Below are positions 1-7,555 of a stretch of 14,752 nt of DNA, in pieces. Each line of letters opens with the position of its first letter. Positions within the stretch are counted from its first letter, which is position 1. The translations under genes were made by a program, and so were the position numbers. The notes beneath the pieces were generated by a model. That model did not search any database and was not told the DNA's origin. It saw only the letters and a list, made by a program, of their open reading frames with translations. Source of the DNA: Deferribacteraceae bacterium UBA1873 (GTDB lineage Bacteria; Chrysiogenota; Deferribacteres; Deferribacterales; Flexistipitaceae); the NCBI GenBank assembly GCA_002338145.1, contig DDHP01000064.1, positions 1 through 14,752 on the forward strand. The letters are read 5' to 3'.

Positions 1-420
1 TATAAAAGATATAACAGAAGTCCTCATATTGGTGTAAGTGAAGAGGGCAAATATGTCCCTATTAGGCCGATGTTCATCAATATATTTTCTTTGATTCGTA
101 ATCAAAGTGCAATGCTTGAAAATAAGGTGCTTTCTTACGATTACAAAGTTTTTGCTCCCCATACCATAAGGAGGGAGACCAGGTTGTGTGCCACTTGTCA
201 TGAAAACAAAGAGGCATTTCTCATTTATGATAACGAATCCAGGATATTTATGCCGGAAAAAGATGGTATGCCATTTAAATCCTTTAAAGACGGTGAAAAA
301 GCTAACATTTTTGGTGGAAGAATTGTAACACATGAGGAATATGAGCTTATCAATGAGCTGTATATGGATAATAAAACATTGCAAATTAAAAAATGGCAGG
401 ACCTTCTTGAATCATTTTAA
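1..420 (+). CDS. Multihaem c-type cytochrome, C-terminal fragment (5' end outside window)
   Basis: The reading frame is open from base 1 to the TAA at 418-420, so this is the last 139 codons of a longer gene; the ATG at 70 is internal. One haem-binding CXXCH site (CATCH) is at 187-201, in the context APHTIRRETRLCATCH. A His-x-Ile-Arg lead-in of this kind is common at the last haem of periplasmic multihaem cytochromes, so the missing N-terminal part probably carries more haems. The tail after the haem is polar, with no membrane segment. It lies upstream of an extHIJ-like unit on the same strand but is separated from it by 516 bases, so it is probably a separate transcript of the same respiratory locus. 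An ext-type cytochrome (ExtK, L or M) is possible, but the fragment is too short to decide. The c-type cytochrome call is good; the number of haems and the role are inference. Confidence 0.7.
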   Translation, partial: YKRYNRSPHIGVSEEGKYVPIRPMFINIFSLIRNQSAMLENKVLSYDYKVFAPHTIRRETRLCATCHENKEAFLIYDNESRIFMPEKDGMPFKSFKDGEKANIFGGRIVTHEEYELINELYMDNKTLQIKKWQDLLESF

Positions 421-760
421 TCAGATATCTTTTCAGTTTCTTCTGATCAAATATCCTTAGTAATTACTGTAATTCATGCCAAACGCTCAAATACCAGCAG
501 AAGCTTAAGTGCATTTCAAACCAGAATATTTTATTGGGGTGATTTTTTGTGGTTATTCAAAAAGTCTCTAGATACTTTTTAACATGTTGTATAGGTTATT
601 TCAATAAAATATTTAGGGCATAAGCTTGAAATGGCTTTTTGAAAATATTATTTGTTACGCATATTTAATACATAGATTAATTCTATATTAATTCATTGTA
701 ATATATAAATATTTGAATATGTATTTGTTTAACCTATTGATAAATCATTTTAAATACATT

Positions 761-790
761 ATAGAAAAATCCTATTATTTTTCTATTTTT
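761..790 (+). repeat. Perfect 10-bp inverted repeat with T-run, operator or weak terminator
   Basis: ATAGAAAAAT (761-770) and ATTTTTCTAT (777-786) are exact reverse complements separated by CCTATT, and the right arm runs into five T residues (786-790). The form is that of an intrinsic terminator, but the stem holds only one G-C pair and would be weak. It ends two bases before the -35 box of the promoter at 793, so it could equally be a regulator binding site. Confidence 0.45.
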
Positions 791-792
791 CC

Positions 793-821
793 TTGACAAT
801 GTTTTTATCACTACGTATTAT
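793..821 (+). promoter_or_regulatory. Sigma70-type promoter for the extHIJ-like operon
   Basis: A consensus -35 box, TTGACA (793-798), is followed by a 17-base spacer and a near-consensus -10 box, TATTAT (816-821). Transcription would start near 828 and give a leader of about 110 bases before the ATG at 937. This is the best promoter match in the window. Confidence 0.65.
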
Positions 822-936
822 TTGTCTTATGCTAAAATATACAAAAAGGGGGTGATTTCTTAAAAAGTATTTGTGGTTTGGTTATTTGATTTTGTAATAC
901 CTTTTATTTAATTGATTAAACAATTGGAGGTAAAAA

Positions 937-2301
937 ATGCTGAAATTTTGTTCTAGAAAGTACTTGTTATCACTTATCACTGCATTGATTTTTGCCATTA
1001 CAGCTTTTGTTACGGTATCTTGTGGAACAGGGGGCGGAAGTGATTATGATGATAATCCCCAATCCAGCACGTATAATGATGCAGATACCCTTATCAGTGT
1101 TGATGAATTAAAATCCTGGGTTGATAATGGCATGAGGACAGAAGATGGAAGACCTGTTGTTGTAATTGAAAGAAGTGATGTGGACTATAATAATGATAAC
1201 AAATCGGATTATATTCCCGGCTCGGTTATCTCACCCTTTGGCAGTTTGCAGGAGACCAGAAATGATGGACCTGTTAGTAATACTGCCATGATATTAAGCG
1301 GTGCAAAAATGAATACTGTATTGCAGGATTGTGGGATCACAAAAGATACTGTAGTTGTTTTTACTGGTGAGCCAGGCTATGCAATTACCAGAGGATGGTG
1401 GACGTTTTACTATTGGGGATTTTCTGAAGAAAATATTAAAGTATTGGATGGCGGTACCAAAGCTTACTTTAATGCGGGCTATTATACTACAAACAGTCCG
1501 AAGATTGTTAAGCCATCTAGCTTTAAAATTTCAGATTTGCCATATGATAGCATAAGGGTTGAAAGAATTGACGAGGCCAGGGTTTCTATAGGTAGGATGA
1601 TTGAACATGTAAGAAACGGCGATGCCACAATAATTGCTGCAGTACCAGGAACAGGTAATAACTTCTTTAATGGTAAAATTAAGGGTTCGCAGAGAGCCTT
1701 CTCTGTTTACTTAGAGGGGTTTTTTAACAATGACGGCACCTTCAAATCAGCAGAAGAAATTGCACAAATGTTTGCAGATAAAGGAGTTAAACTGCCTGAA
1801 GATAAAAACGCAAGGATTATAGTTTACTGTAATAGAGCGAATCTTGCGTCATTATATTATTACGTCATCAAGGAAATACTTGGATATAATAATGTTGGAA
1901 GTTACGACGGGGCTTGGTCCGAGTGGACAGGTTTAATTGGCCAACACTCTACAGATGTAAGTGCTACAAATGCTGGTGGGACGTTTACATATGATGCGCA
2001 GTCAGGTGAATTTGTGTATGAGGATACCGGAGCAATAGTGCCAAATATCGTAGATGGCGGAACTATTAATAATGAATACTATAATACTCTTAAACTCACC
2101 GAAGAAATTCAATTGAATCCAATGGCTGGTAGTGTAGATGAAATAAATGCTTTTATTGCAGATAATGATGTAAATCCAGATTACTCAGGTGATGGTAATG
2201 AAATCAATGAAGAGGATAAAGATTTTATTTTAAATGGTGGTAGTAGCTTACCAGGAGAAGCTGTTGGTGATACCGGTGGCGGTGCTGGTGGCGGATGTTA
2301 A
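937..2301 (+). CDS. extH: Exported tandem-rhodanese lipoprotein, ExtH-like
   Basis: The protein has 454 residues. The N-terminus has a basic end, a hydrophobic stretch and TVSC ending at Cys29, a plausible though imperfect lipobox followed by a Gly/Ser/Asp linker. Two rhodanese-like units follow. The first (about 53-182) has a VVVFTGEPG loop with no cysteine where the active-site Cys should be. The second (about 205-333) carries VYCNRANLAS with Cys298 in that place. The tail (340-454) is acidic and ends in Gly-rich GGGAGGGC with a terminal Cys. A single-active-site double rhodanese would handle sulfane sulfur or selenium outside the cytoplasm. A strong site, GGAGGT, sits 5 bases before the ATG. 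A porin and a 72-residue exported protein follow, which is the extH-extI-extJ order of the Geobacter ext ('selenite/tellurite reduction operon') genes. The rhodanese call is firm; the ExtH name rests on size, order and recall of the family. Confidence 0.8.
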   Translation: MLKFCSRKYLLSLITALIFAITAFVTVSCGTGGGSDYDDNPQSSTYNDADTLISVDELKSWVDNGMRTEDGRPVVVIERSDVDYNNDNKSDYIPGSVISPFGSLQETRNDGPVSNTAMILSGAKMNTVLQDCGITKDTVVVFTGEPGYAITRGWWTFYYWGFSEENIKVLDGGTKAYFNAGYYTTNSPKIVKPSSFKISDLPYDSIRVERIDEARVSIGRMIEHVRNGDATIIAAVPGTGNNFFNGKIKGSQRAFSVYLEGFFNNDGTFKSAEEIAQMFADKGVKLPEDKNARIIVYCNRANLASLYYYVIKEILGYNNVGSYDGAWSEWTGLIGQHSTDVSATNAGGTFTYDAQSGEFVYEDTGAIVPNIVDGGTINNEYYNTLKLTEEIQLNPMAGSVDEINAFIADNDVNPDYSGDGNEINEEDKDFILNGGSSLPGEAVGDTGGGAGGGC

Positions 2302-2329
2302 TTTGATTTGAAAAAAGGAGGTTTTTATT

Positions 2330-3514
2330 ATGAAAAGATGTATAATTTTTGTAACGTTGATTCTGTTCTTGGCAACATCAGCCTTTGCTTTTCCTCCGTT
2401 TAGAATTGATGACGGGAAATGGCTGAAAATATTTTATAACGGTCAGTTCGGATATACATACAGAGATATGGGCTCAGGCCCGGATCAGTCTGAAGATACA
2501 AATGAAATGAACTTCAGAAGGAACAGAATGGGTTTTATCGGTACATACAACAGTAAATTATCATTTTATTTCCAAACTGAATATATAGAAGATGATATAG
2601 TTGGGCCATTATCAGTGGATCTTTCTGATGAAGGAAAAGATTTTTATGTACTAGATGCACAAATACGCTACAAATTTAACGATGCTTTTAAGCTGAGAAT
2701 AGGCAAAATGAAGCATAACCTTACAAGGGAAAATCTTGAAGGATGCTTTGAGCCCCTTACTTTGGACAGATCACATTTTGTTTATACACCATTTAAAACG
2801 AGTAGGGATAAAGGTGTGGCTGTTTGGGGTAACCTGTTGGATAAGAAAGTTGGCTACAAGTTTGATGTAATGGAAGGTAAAAAGGCAGAAGATGATCCAG
2901 CCCCAGAGTCTAATTTGAGGATGACGGGCAGATTGCATGTAACATTATTAGATCCAGAGAGCGGATATGGCTACAAGGGCACATATCTTGGCAAAAAAAC
3001 TGTGTTTACAATTGGCGGTGGTTATCAATATGAACCAAACGCAGTTTATTCTAATGTTGCAGAAGCAAAAGGTGAAGAAGACTACAGTGCATATTCTGTG
3101 GATCTTTTTTATGAACAGCCAACCTCTGTAGGTACATTTACATTTTCCACTGCCTATCTGGATGTGTCTTTTGACGATGCATACAAAGGAGCAGATCCGG
3201 ATGACGGTGCCATAGGACTTAATGGTGAGAAGAATGGATATTATGTAAAAGGAGCATATATGCTTCCTATGGAAGTGGGGCCGGGCAAATTGCAATTCTT
3301 TGCACGTCATGATGCGTTTACTTTTGCAAAGCTTGGGGATGTATACGATCAGGATATAGGTTGGACAGGTGTGGGGTTTAACTATTATATATTTGGGCAG
3401 GATTTGAAGATCAGCGCTCAGTATTCACAAATGGATTATGATGAAGAAAGTGATACAGACCCCAACTATCAGGATTTTGACACATTTGAGCTATATATCC
3501 AGGTAAGAATATAA
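2330..3514 (+). CDS. extI: Outer-membrane porin of the phosphate-selective O/P type, ExtI-like
   Basis: The protein has 394 residues. A clear signal peptide ends at SAFA before FPPFRIDDG. The mature part alternates short amphipathic strands rich in Tyr, Phe and Gly with acidic loops, and it ends in a strand, FELYIQVRI, as beta-barrels do. The early segment (strands such as FGYTYRD and RNRMGFIGTYNSKLSFYFQTEY, then RIGKMKHNLTRENLEG) resembles the phosphate-selective porin O and P family. AAGGAGG lies before the ATG, only 28 bases after the rhodanese gene. In ext-type clusters the porin holds the electron conduit or lets the substrate pass through the outer membrane. No haem motif is present, so any electron transfer would need partner cytochromes. 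The porin call is good; the ExtI role is inferred from position between the rhodanese and the small exported protein. Confidence 0.8.
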   Translation: MKRCIIFVTLILFLATSAFAFPPFRIDDGKWLKIFYNGQFGYTYRDMGSGPDQSEDTNEMNFRRNRMGFIGTYNSKLSFYFQTEYIEDDIVGPLSVDLSDEGKDFYVLDAQIRYKFNDAFKLRIGKMKHNLTRENLEGCFEPLTLDRSHFVYTPFKTSRDKGVAVWGNLLDKKVGYKFDVMEGKKAEDDPAPESNLRMTGRLHVTLLDPESGYGYKGTYLGKKTVFTIGGGYQYEPNAVYSNVAEAKGEEDYSAYSVDLFYEQPTSVGTFTFSTAYLDVSFDDAYKGADPDDGAIGLNGEKNGYYVKGAYMLPMEVGPGKLQFFARHDAFTFAKLGDVYDQDIGWTGVGFNYYIFGQDLKISAQYSQMDYDEESDTDPNYQDFDTFELYIQVRI

Positions 3515-3540
3515 TTAAATAAAAAAAGGAGGTATGAACA

Positions 3541-3759
3541 ATGAAAAAGAAACTGGCATTAGCATTAGGCATTCTGTTTTTAATGAGTACTGCGATAGTT
3601 GCAGCTACTTATGTGAAAGGGACGGTGGAAGGTGTTAAAGATGGTAAGGTGTTAATCGAAGTGGGTAAGGATGCTAAAAAGCTCAGCAAAGGAGATAAAG
3701 TAAAAATTGAGAAAGAAGAGAGTGAAGAGATGATGGCTCCTTCACTTCAAGGTTGTTAA
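3541..3759 (+). CDS. extJ: Small exported protein, ExtJ-like
   Basis: The protein has 72 residues. It starts with a typical signal peptide (MKKKLALALGILFLMSTAIVAA), which leaves a mature chain of about 50 residues. That chain, VKGTVEGVKDGKVLIEVGKDAKKLSKGDKVKIEKEE, has the short alternating strand and turn pattern of a small beta-barrel (OB- or SH3-like). An acidic Met-rich segment follows, and the chain ends in SLQGC with a terminal cysteine, its only Cys. AAGGAGGT precedes the ATG at 3541, 26 bases after the porin stop. It is the last gene of the operon before a strong terminator. Small proteins of this sort occur as ExtJ beside ExtH and ExtI; their biochemical role is not known to me. The gene is very likely real; the ExtJ name is by context and size. 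Confidence 0.72.
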   Translation: MKKKLALALGILFLMSTAIVAATYVKGTVEGVKDGKVLIEVGKDAKKLSKGDKVKIEKEESEEMMAPSLQGC

Positions 3760-3785
3760 ATCCACATACTTTTAACTCCTGTAGG

Positions 3786-3820
3786 CAAGCCCCCCTTCAT
3801 AAAAAGGGGGGCTTGTTAAT
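3786..3820 (+). terminator. Intrinsic terminator between extJ-like gene and the reductase genes
   Basis: A 12-bp perfect stem pairs CAAGCCCCCCTT (3786-3797) with AAGGGGGGCTTG (3804-3815). The loop is six bases, and the T-rich TTAATTATTTTATT follows. Only 36 bases lie between the stem and the next start codon, too few for a separate promoter, so the hairpin may be a partial terminator or an RNA processing and stability element. Confidence 0.85.
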
Positions 3821-3851
3821 TATTTTATTATTTTAAAGAGAGGTGTAAAAA

Positions 3852-6065
3852 ATGGTATCATTAAAAATGACCAGAAGGGGATTCCTGAATACTGCTGCAA
3901 TATCGGCAGCAGCACTGTCAATTCCTTTCAGTCTTAAAAGAAGTGTTGCCTCTGATAATAAGTCCAATAACGATAAAAAAATACATATTTCCCAAAACTG
4001 GTGTGAGATGTGCTTCTGGGGGTGTGGAGTCACAGCTTATAATAGGGAAGGAAGGGTTTTTAAACTGGAAGGCCAGCCCAAATGCCCCAAGAATTATGGT
4101 AAGCTGTGTGCCAGGGGCAACTCCGGTATTTATCAGTTGTATGATCCGGACAGATTGAAAAAACCTTTAATCAGAACAGGGAAAAGAGGGGAAGGCAAGT
4201 TTAGAGAGGCTACCTATGAAGAAGCTATTGCATATGTTGCAGAAAAAACTAATAAAGCCATAGAAGAATATGGCAAAGGAACGGTTTCACTAATAGCCCA
4301 TGGATCTGGAGAGCATGCCTTTATTAATCTTATGGAGTTAATAGGGTCTCCAAATATAGCAATTCCTGCATATAGTCAGTGCACCGGTTCAAGAGATATA
4401 GGTTGGTGGCTTACATTTGGCAGACCATATACAACCAGTGAGCCGATCGATGGTGCAAACTCAAAATGTATGATGTTTTTCGGTAGAAATGTCCTTGAAG
4501 CAGTTATGGTTGGAGAGGCTCAACGGGTGACTGAAGGTCTGGCCAAGGGTGCTAAACTGATTTATGTGGATCCCCGTTATTCCAAAACAGCGGCAAAAGC
4601 TGATATATGGGCAAAGATAAAGCCGGGGACAGATCTGGCTTTAATGCTTGGAATGATAAATTATATTGTAAATGCCAAACTTTATAATGCTGATTTTGTG
4701 GATGAATACTGCAGCGGCTTTGACGAGCTTAAAGAAGCTGTAAAAGATAACACCCCTGAATGGGCGGAAAAAGAGACGGATGTCCCGGCTGAAACGATAA
4801 AAAATATTTGCCACGAATTGGCAAGTGCAGCACCCGCCTGCGCAATAGGTCCAGGCAGACGCCTGACGAGATATGGCGATGATACGCAGCATGTCAGGGC
4901 AATAGGAATACTTAATGCACTTATGGGTAGCTGGGATACCCCCGGTGCTTTTTACAAGATCAGCGGGATGAATGTTACTATACCTCACATATGCGAAATT
5001 GAGCATGCAAAAGGTGAAGAAGAGATAGAGCGGGTTGATGGAGCCGGTTCTGAATACCGCCTTGCACCCAAAAATCTTGGATTGGAAAATAAGCTGATGA
5101 AAGGGATATTGGCAGGAAAACCATACCCTGTGAAAGTGTTGTTTGCATATGGGACAAATCTCTTTCAGCATTATCCTGATTACGAAGAATGCAAGCAAAT
5201 AGTTAACAAGCTCGATCTGCTGGTAACATGCGATATATACTTAACCGAAACAGCTCTTTATTCCGATGTCATATTTCCAGAGTCCACATATTTGGAAAGG
5301 AAGGATCCTATTAGCGTAGTGGCGGAAAAATATCCCTATGTAAAATATAGAGAGCCTGCAACTGCACCGTTATATAATACAATAGGTGCGTATGAGTTGG
5401 TTGAAAGAATTGCTAAAAAGATGGGTTTTAACAATCATTTTAAAACAGTAGATGAGGTAAATAAAGAAATACTTGAGCAACTTGGAATAAGCATTAATGT
5501 TCTCAAAAAAGATGGTGTGTATGTAAAACCGATTTTTGATGGAATATACCCTCAGGCTGAAGGCAAAGAATTGGAATTTAACACACCTTCTGGAAATGTC
5601 GAGCTTTACAGTACATTTTGTGAAAGGCTTGGGTTTGATCCCATTCCCAAATACACCAAACATGAGATGCCAAAGGGAAATGAATTTCGCCTTCTTTTTG
5701 GAAGGCAGAGTTTCCATACCCATGCTAGAACACAGAATAATAGATGGCTTTTAGCACTGCATAATTTTGAGGTAAAAGCGTGGATTCCCAAGGGAAAAGC
5801 TGCAAAACTTGGTATAATGAATGGCGATAAAGTCAGACTAGTGAAGGGTGATAAAAAATCCCGGGAACTTATCGCTTATGTTACTGATGAAATACATGAG
5901 GATGCTGTTTTTATTCCACATGGTTTTGGAAGGCTTAGTGAGTTTATGGAGCTTGCTTATGAAATGGGCGGTGCTTCGGATTCAAACCTGTGTTCAAACG
6001 ACACCGATCCCATTAGTGGTGCATCTGCGTTCCATAACGCCTTTGTTAAGATAGAAAAGGTTTGA
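3852..6065 (+). CDS. TAT-exported molybdopterin oxidoreductase catalytic subunit (polysulfide/thiosulfate/selenate reductase type)
   Basis: The protein has 737 residues, the usual size for PsrA/PhsA/SrdA-type subunits. A twin-arginine signal, TRRGFLNT (residues 7-14), followed by a small-residue hydrophobic stretch, places it in the periplasm. The 4Fe-4S ligands are Cys51, Cys54, Cys58 and Cys86 (WCEMCFWGC and LCARG). Cys177 in AYSQCTGSRDIG is at the expected molybdenum-ligand position, so this is a Cys-type rather than Ser- or Asp-type enzyme. The bis-MGD binding pattern follows (KPGTDLALMLGMINYIV near 257), and the C-terminal dinucleotide-binding domain ends NDTDPISGASAFHNAFVKIEKV. AGAGAGGTG is a good ribosome site six bases before the ATG; Met6 is a weaker alternative. 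With the FeS and NrfD subunits behind it, this is a quinol-linked periplasmic reductase, or an oxidase run in reverse. Sequence alone cannot separate polysulfide, thiosulfate, selenate or tellurium substrates; the ext-like neighbours favour a chalcogen. Confidence 0.88.
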   Translation: MVSLKMTRRGFLNTAAISAAALSIPFSLKRSVASDNKSNNDKKIHISQNWCEMCFWGCGVTAYNREGRVFKLEGQPKCPKNYGKLCARGNSGIYQLYDPDRLKKPLIRTGKRGEGKFREATYEEAIAYVAEKTNKAIEEYGKGTVSLIAHGSGEHAFINLMELIGSPNIAIPAYSQCTGSRDIGWWLTFGRPYTTSEPIDGANSKCMMFFGRNVLEAVMVGEAQRVTEGLAKGAKLIYVDPRYSKTAAKADIWAKIKPGTDLALMLGMINYIVNAKLYNADFVDEYCSGFDELKEAVKDNTPEWAEKETDVPAETIKNICHELASAAPACAIGPGRRLTRYGDDTQHVRAIGILNALMGSWDTPGAFYKISGMNVTIPHICEIEHAKGEEEIERVDGAGSEYRLAPKNLGLENKLMKGILAGKPYPVKVLFAYGTNLFQHYPDYEECKQIVNKLDLLVTCDIYLTETALYSDVIFPESTYLERKDPISVVAEKYPYVKYREPATAPLYNTIGAYELVERIAKKMGFNNHFKTVDEVNKEILEQLGISINVLKKDGVYVKPIFDGIYPQAEGKELEFNTPSGNVELYSTFCERLGFDPIPKYTKHEMPKGNEFRLLFGRQSFHTHARTQNNRWLLALHNFEVKAWIPKGKAAKLGIMNGDKVRLVKGDKKSRELIAYVTDEIHEDAVFIPHGFGRLSEFMELAYEMGGASDSNLCSNDTDPISGASAFHNAFVKIEKV

Positions 6066-6075
6066 GGGGTAGGTT

Positions 6076-6645
6076 ATGAGTAAGAATAAAAAATATGTCA
6101 TGGTATATGCTATAGACAGATGTGTGGACTGCAAAGCATGCATGGTGGCATGCAAAGCACAGTGGGAAGTGCCCGAGGATTATTTCAGAACCCATATAGA
6201 TGAGAAATATTCCCCTGATAAATTAGCGGCTAACAGAAAATATTTTCTCCCCTCTCAATGTAACCATTGTGATGAGGCGCCATGTGTTAGTGTATGCCCC
6301 ACCAAAGCGAGTCACAAGAGGGAAGATGGTATAGTGTATGTGGACAGAGATATTTGCATAGGATGTAAATACTGTATAGTGTCCTGCCCATATGATGCCA
6401 GGTTCTTTAATGAGGAAGTGGGTGTAGCTGAGAAATGTACATTTTGTTTGCCGTGGATACAAGAGGGGCACCAGCCGGCTTGCGTAACAACATGTTTGAG
6501 TAATACAAGGATCTTCGGAGATATAAATGATCCGAATAGTGAAGTATCGAAGGTTTTGGCTGAGGCTAAGAAAAACAAAAGTAAGATTTGGAAGCTTCGT
6601 GAAGACCTCGGTACAGAACCCAATATTTATTATGTGCAGTCTTAA
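6076..6645 (+). CDS. Four-cluster ferredoxin-like electron transfer subunit (PsrB/PhsB/SrdB type)
   Basis: The protein has 189 residues with exactly 16 cysteines in the pattern of four [4Fe-4S] clusters: Cys16/19/22/26, Cys62/65/70/74, Cys94/97/100/104 and Cys121/124/136/140. This is the DmsB/PsrB/NrfC family layout. There is no signal peptide, as expected for a subunit carried out together with its TAT-tagged catalytic partner. It would pass electrons between the NrfD-bound quinone site and the first FeS cluster of the Mo subunit. The start is 10 bases after the catalytic gene's stop, with GAGGGG six bases before the ATG, so the genes are co-transcribed. The C-terminal stretch (about 150-189) is Lys- and Asn-rich, with no further Cys. 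The family is certain; the substrate follows from the catalytic subunit. Confidence 0.92.
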   Translation: MSKNKKYVMVYAIDRCVDCKACMVACKAQWEVPEDYFRTHIDEKYSPDKLAANRKYFLPSQCNHCDEAPCVSVCPTKASHKREDGIVYVDRDICIGCKYCIVSCPYDARFFNEEVGVAEKCTFCLPWIQEGHQPACVTTCLSNTRIFGDINDPNSEVSKVLAEAKKNKSKIWKLREDLGTEPNIYYVQS

Positions 6646-6656
6646 GGAGGTTAGAA

Positions 6657-7544
6657 ATGGTATTTCAGGAATCCTTTGAATGGTATATTGCTCTCTATCT
6701 GTTTTTGGGAGGTGTTGGCGCTGGAGCTATACTATCAGCGGCATTTGCCGATTTATACAATAGGGAAAAATATGTAAATTATATTAAAAGTGCCTCACTG
6801 ATAGGTATGCCCGCTGTTGCAATTGGTAGTTTTTTCCTACTTCTTGATTTAGGCCAGGGACTTACCAAACCGTGGCTGCTTATTTACCTTTTTGCTAACC
6901 CCACTTCTGCAATTACCTGGGGTACTGCCATACTGTCACTCTTTATAATTGTTTCCCTTATGTATGCAGCTTACAATTTTAAAATTATAAAATTTGGTGG
7001 CGGCAAACTAACCCTGGTAAGTTTGATAATTCTTGCAATAGGTACTGCAGGCTACACCGGTGTTTTGCTGGGAGTGTTGAAAGCCATTCCCTTCTGGCAT
7101 CAGACGTTAATACCGGCACTGTTTATTATTTCAGCCATGTCTACAGGAATATCGGCTACTGTTGTTGTAAAAGAGATTTTATTCAGAAAGGAGAAAGAAG
7201 ATATTGCTCCTTTCGAGACAGGGCACTTTTATCTCATGGTGTTAGAGTTTATAATGGTATTTGCAATGATTATTATAGCATTAAATGGTGTTCCTGAAAT
7301 GGTGTATTCTATTAAAGTGCTTCTTGCAGGTAAATATGCGGTGCAGTTCTGGCTGATCTTTATGATTCTGGGGCTTCTGCTTCCTACTTTTTTGTATGGA
7401 TTGCAGGAGGTTAAGAAACTACACATGAAAGGAAACTTTCTGATAATAGTCGAACTGCTGGTTTTAATTGGAGGCTATTATCTCAGATATCTTATACTGC
7501 ATGCTGGTGTTTATACTGAGAAATTTTCACACTATATAGGATAG
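6657..7544 (+). CDS. nrfD: NrfD/PsrC-type quinone-interacting membrane subunit
   Basis: The protein has 295 residues and about eight hydrophobic helices (roughly 8-30, 45-65, 76-105, 118-140, 150-172, 190-210, 228-250 and 260-282), typical of the NrfD/PsrC family. Family-like features include the glycine-rich first helix (LFLGGVGAGAILSA), Asp64 in FFLLLDLGQG, YTGVLLG near 133-139 and GGYYLRYLI at the end. The subunit holds no haem; it binds quinol at the periplasmic face and hands electrons to the four-cluster subunit. AAGGAGG lies five bases before the ATG, directly after the upstream stop. The three subunits form the membrane-anchored complex of the polysulfide/thiosulfate/selenate reductase type. 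There are no signs of truncation. Confidence 0.9.
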   Translation: MVFQESFEWYIALYLFLGGVGAGAILSAAFADLYNREKYVNYIKSASLIGMPAVAIGSFFLLLDLGQGLTKPWLLIYLFANPTSAITWGTAILSLFIIVSLMYAAYNFKIIKFGGGKLTLVSLIILAIGTAGYTGVLLGVLKAIPFWHQTLIPALFIISAMSTGISATVVVKEILFRKEKEDIAPFETGHFYLMVLEFIMVFAMIIIALNGVPEMVYSIKVLLAGKYAVQFWLIFMILGLLLPTFLYGLQEVKKLHMKGNFLIIVELLVLIGGYYLRYLILHAGVYTEKFSHYIG

Positions 7545-7550
7545 AGGTGA
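7544..7550 (+). promoter_or_regulatory. Ribosome binding site that fixes the TPR gene start
   Basis: GAGGTGA at 7544-7550 stands five bases before the ATG at 7556. The upstream in-frame GTG (7547) lies inside this site and so is unlikely to be the start. Confidence 0.7.
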
Positions 7551-7555
7551 CCAAA

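Larger units (their letters stand above)
421..936. other. Intergenic region upstream of extH-like operon
   Basis: This 516-base stretch is very AT-rich and shows no credible gene on either strand. No convincing GC-rich terminator follows the cytochrome gene; there are only weak AT stems (AAAAAGT 559-565 with ACTTTTT 574-580). A small palindrome, AATTAC-T-GTAATT, is at 462-474. The right part holds a perfect inverted repeat (761-786) and a strong promoter (793-821), listed separately. The roughly 110 bases after the promoter form the leader of the downstream operon. ATTG (911-914) and CAAT (921-924) flank ATTAAA just before the ribosome binding site (GGAGGT, 926-931). Confidence 0.6.

Noticed and set aside
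70..72. ATG at 70 as a true start of a 116-residue protein
   Set aside because: The frame is open to base 1 and has no ribosome site before 70; the haem motif context fits the end of a longer cytochrome.
911..924. ATTG-ATTAAA-CAAT as an FNR/CRP-type box
   Set aside because: The half-sites do not match TTGAT-N4-ATCAA, and the site is far downstream of the promoter, next to the ribosome site.
4641..5198. Minus-strand 185-codon frame inside the Mo reductase gene
   Set aside because: It is antisense to a conserved enzyme, rich in Cys, Phe and Ile as antisense frames are, and has no family likeness. The other minus-strand frames over the reductase, ferredoxin, NrfD and cytochrome genes are rejected for the same reason.
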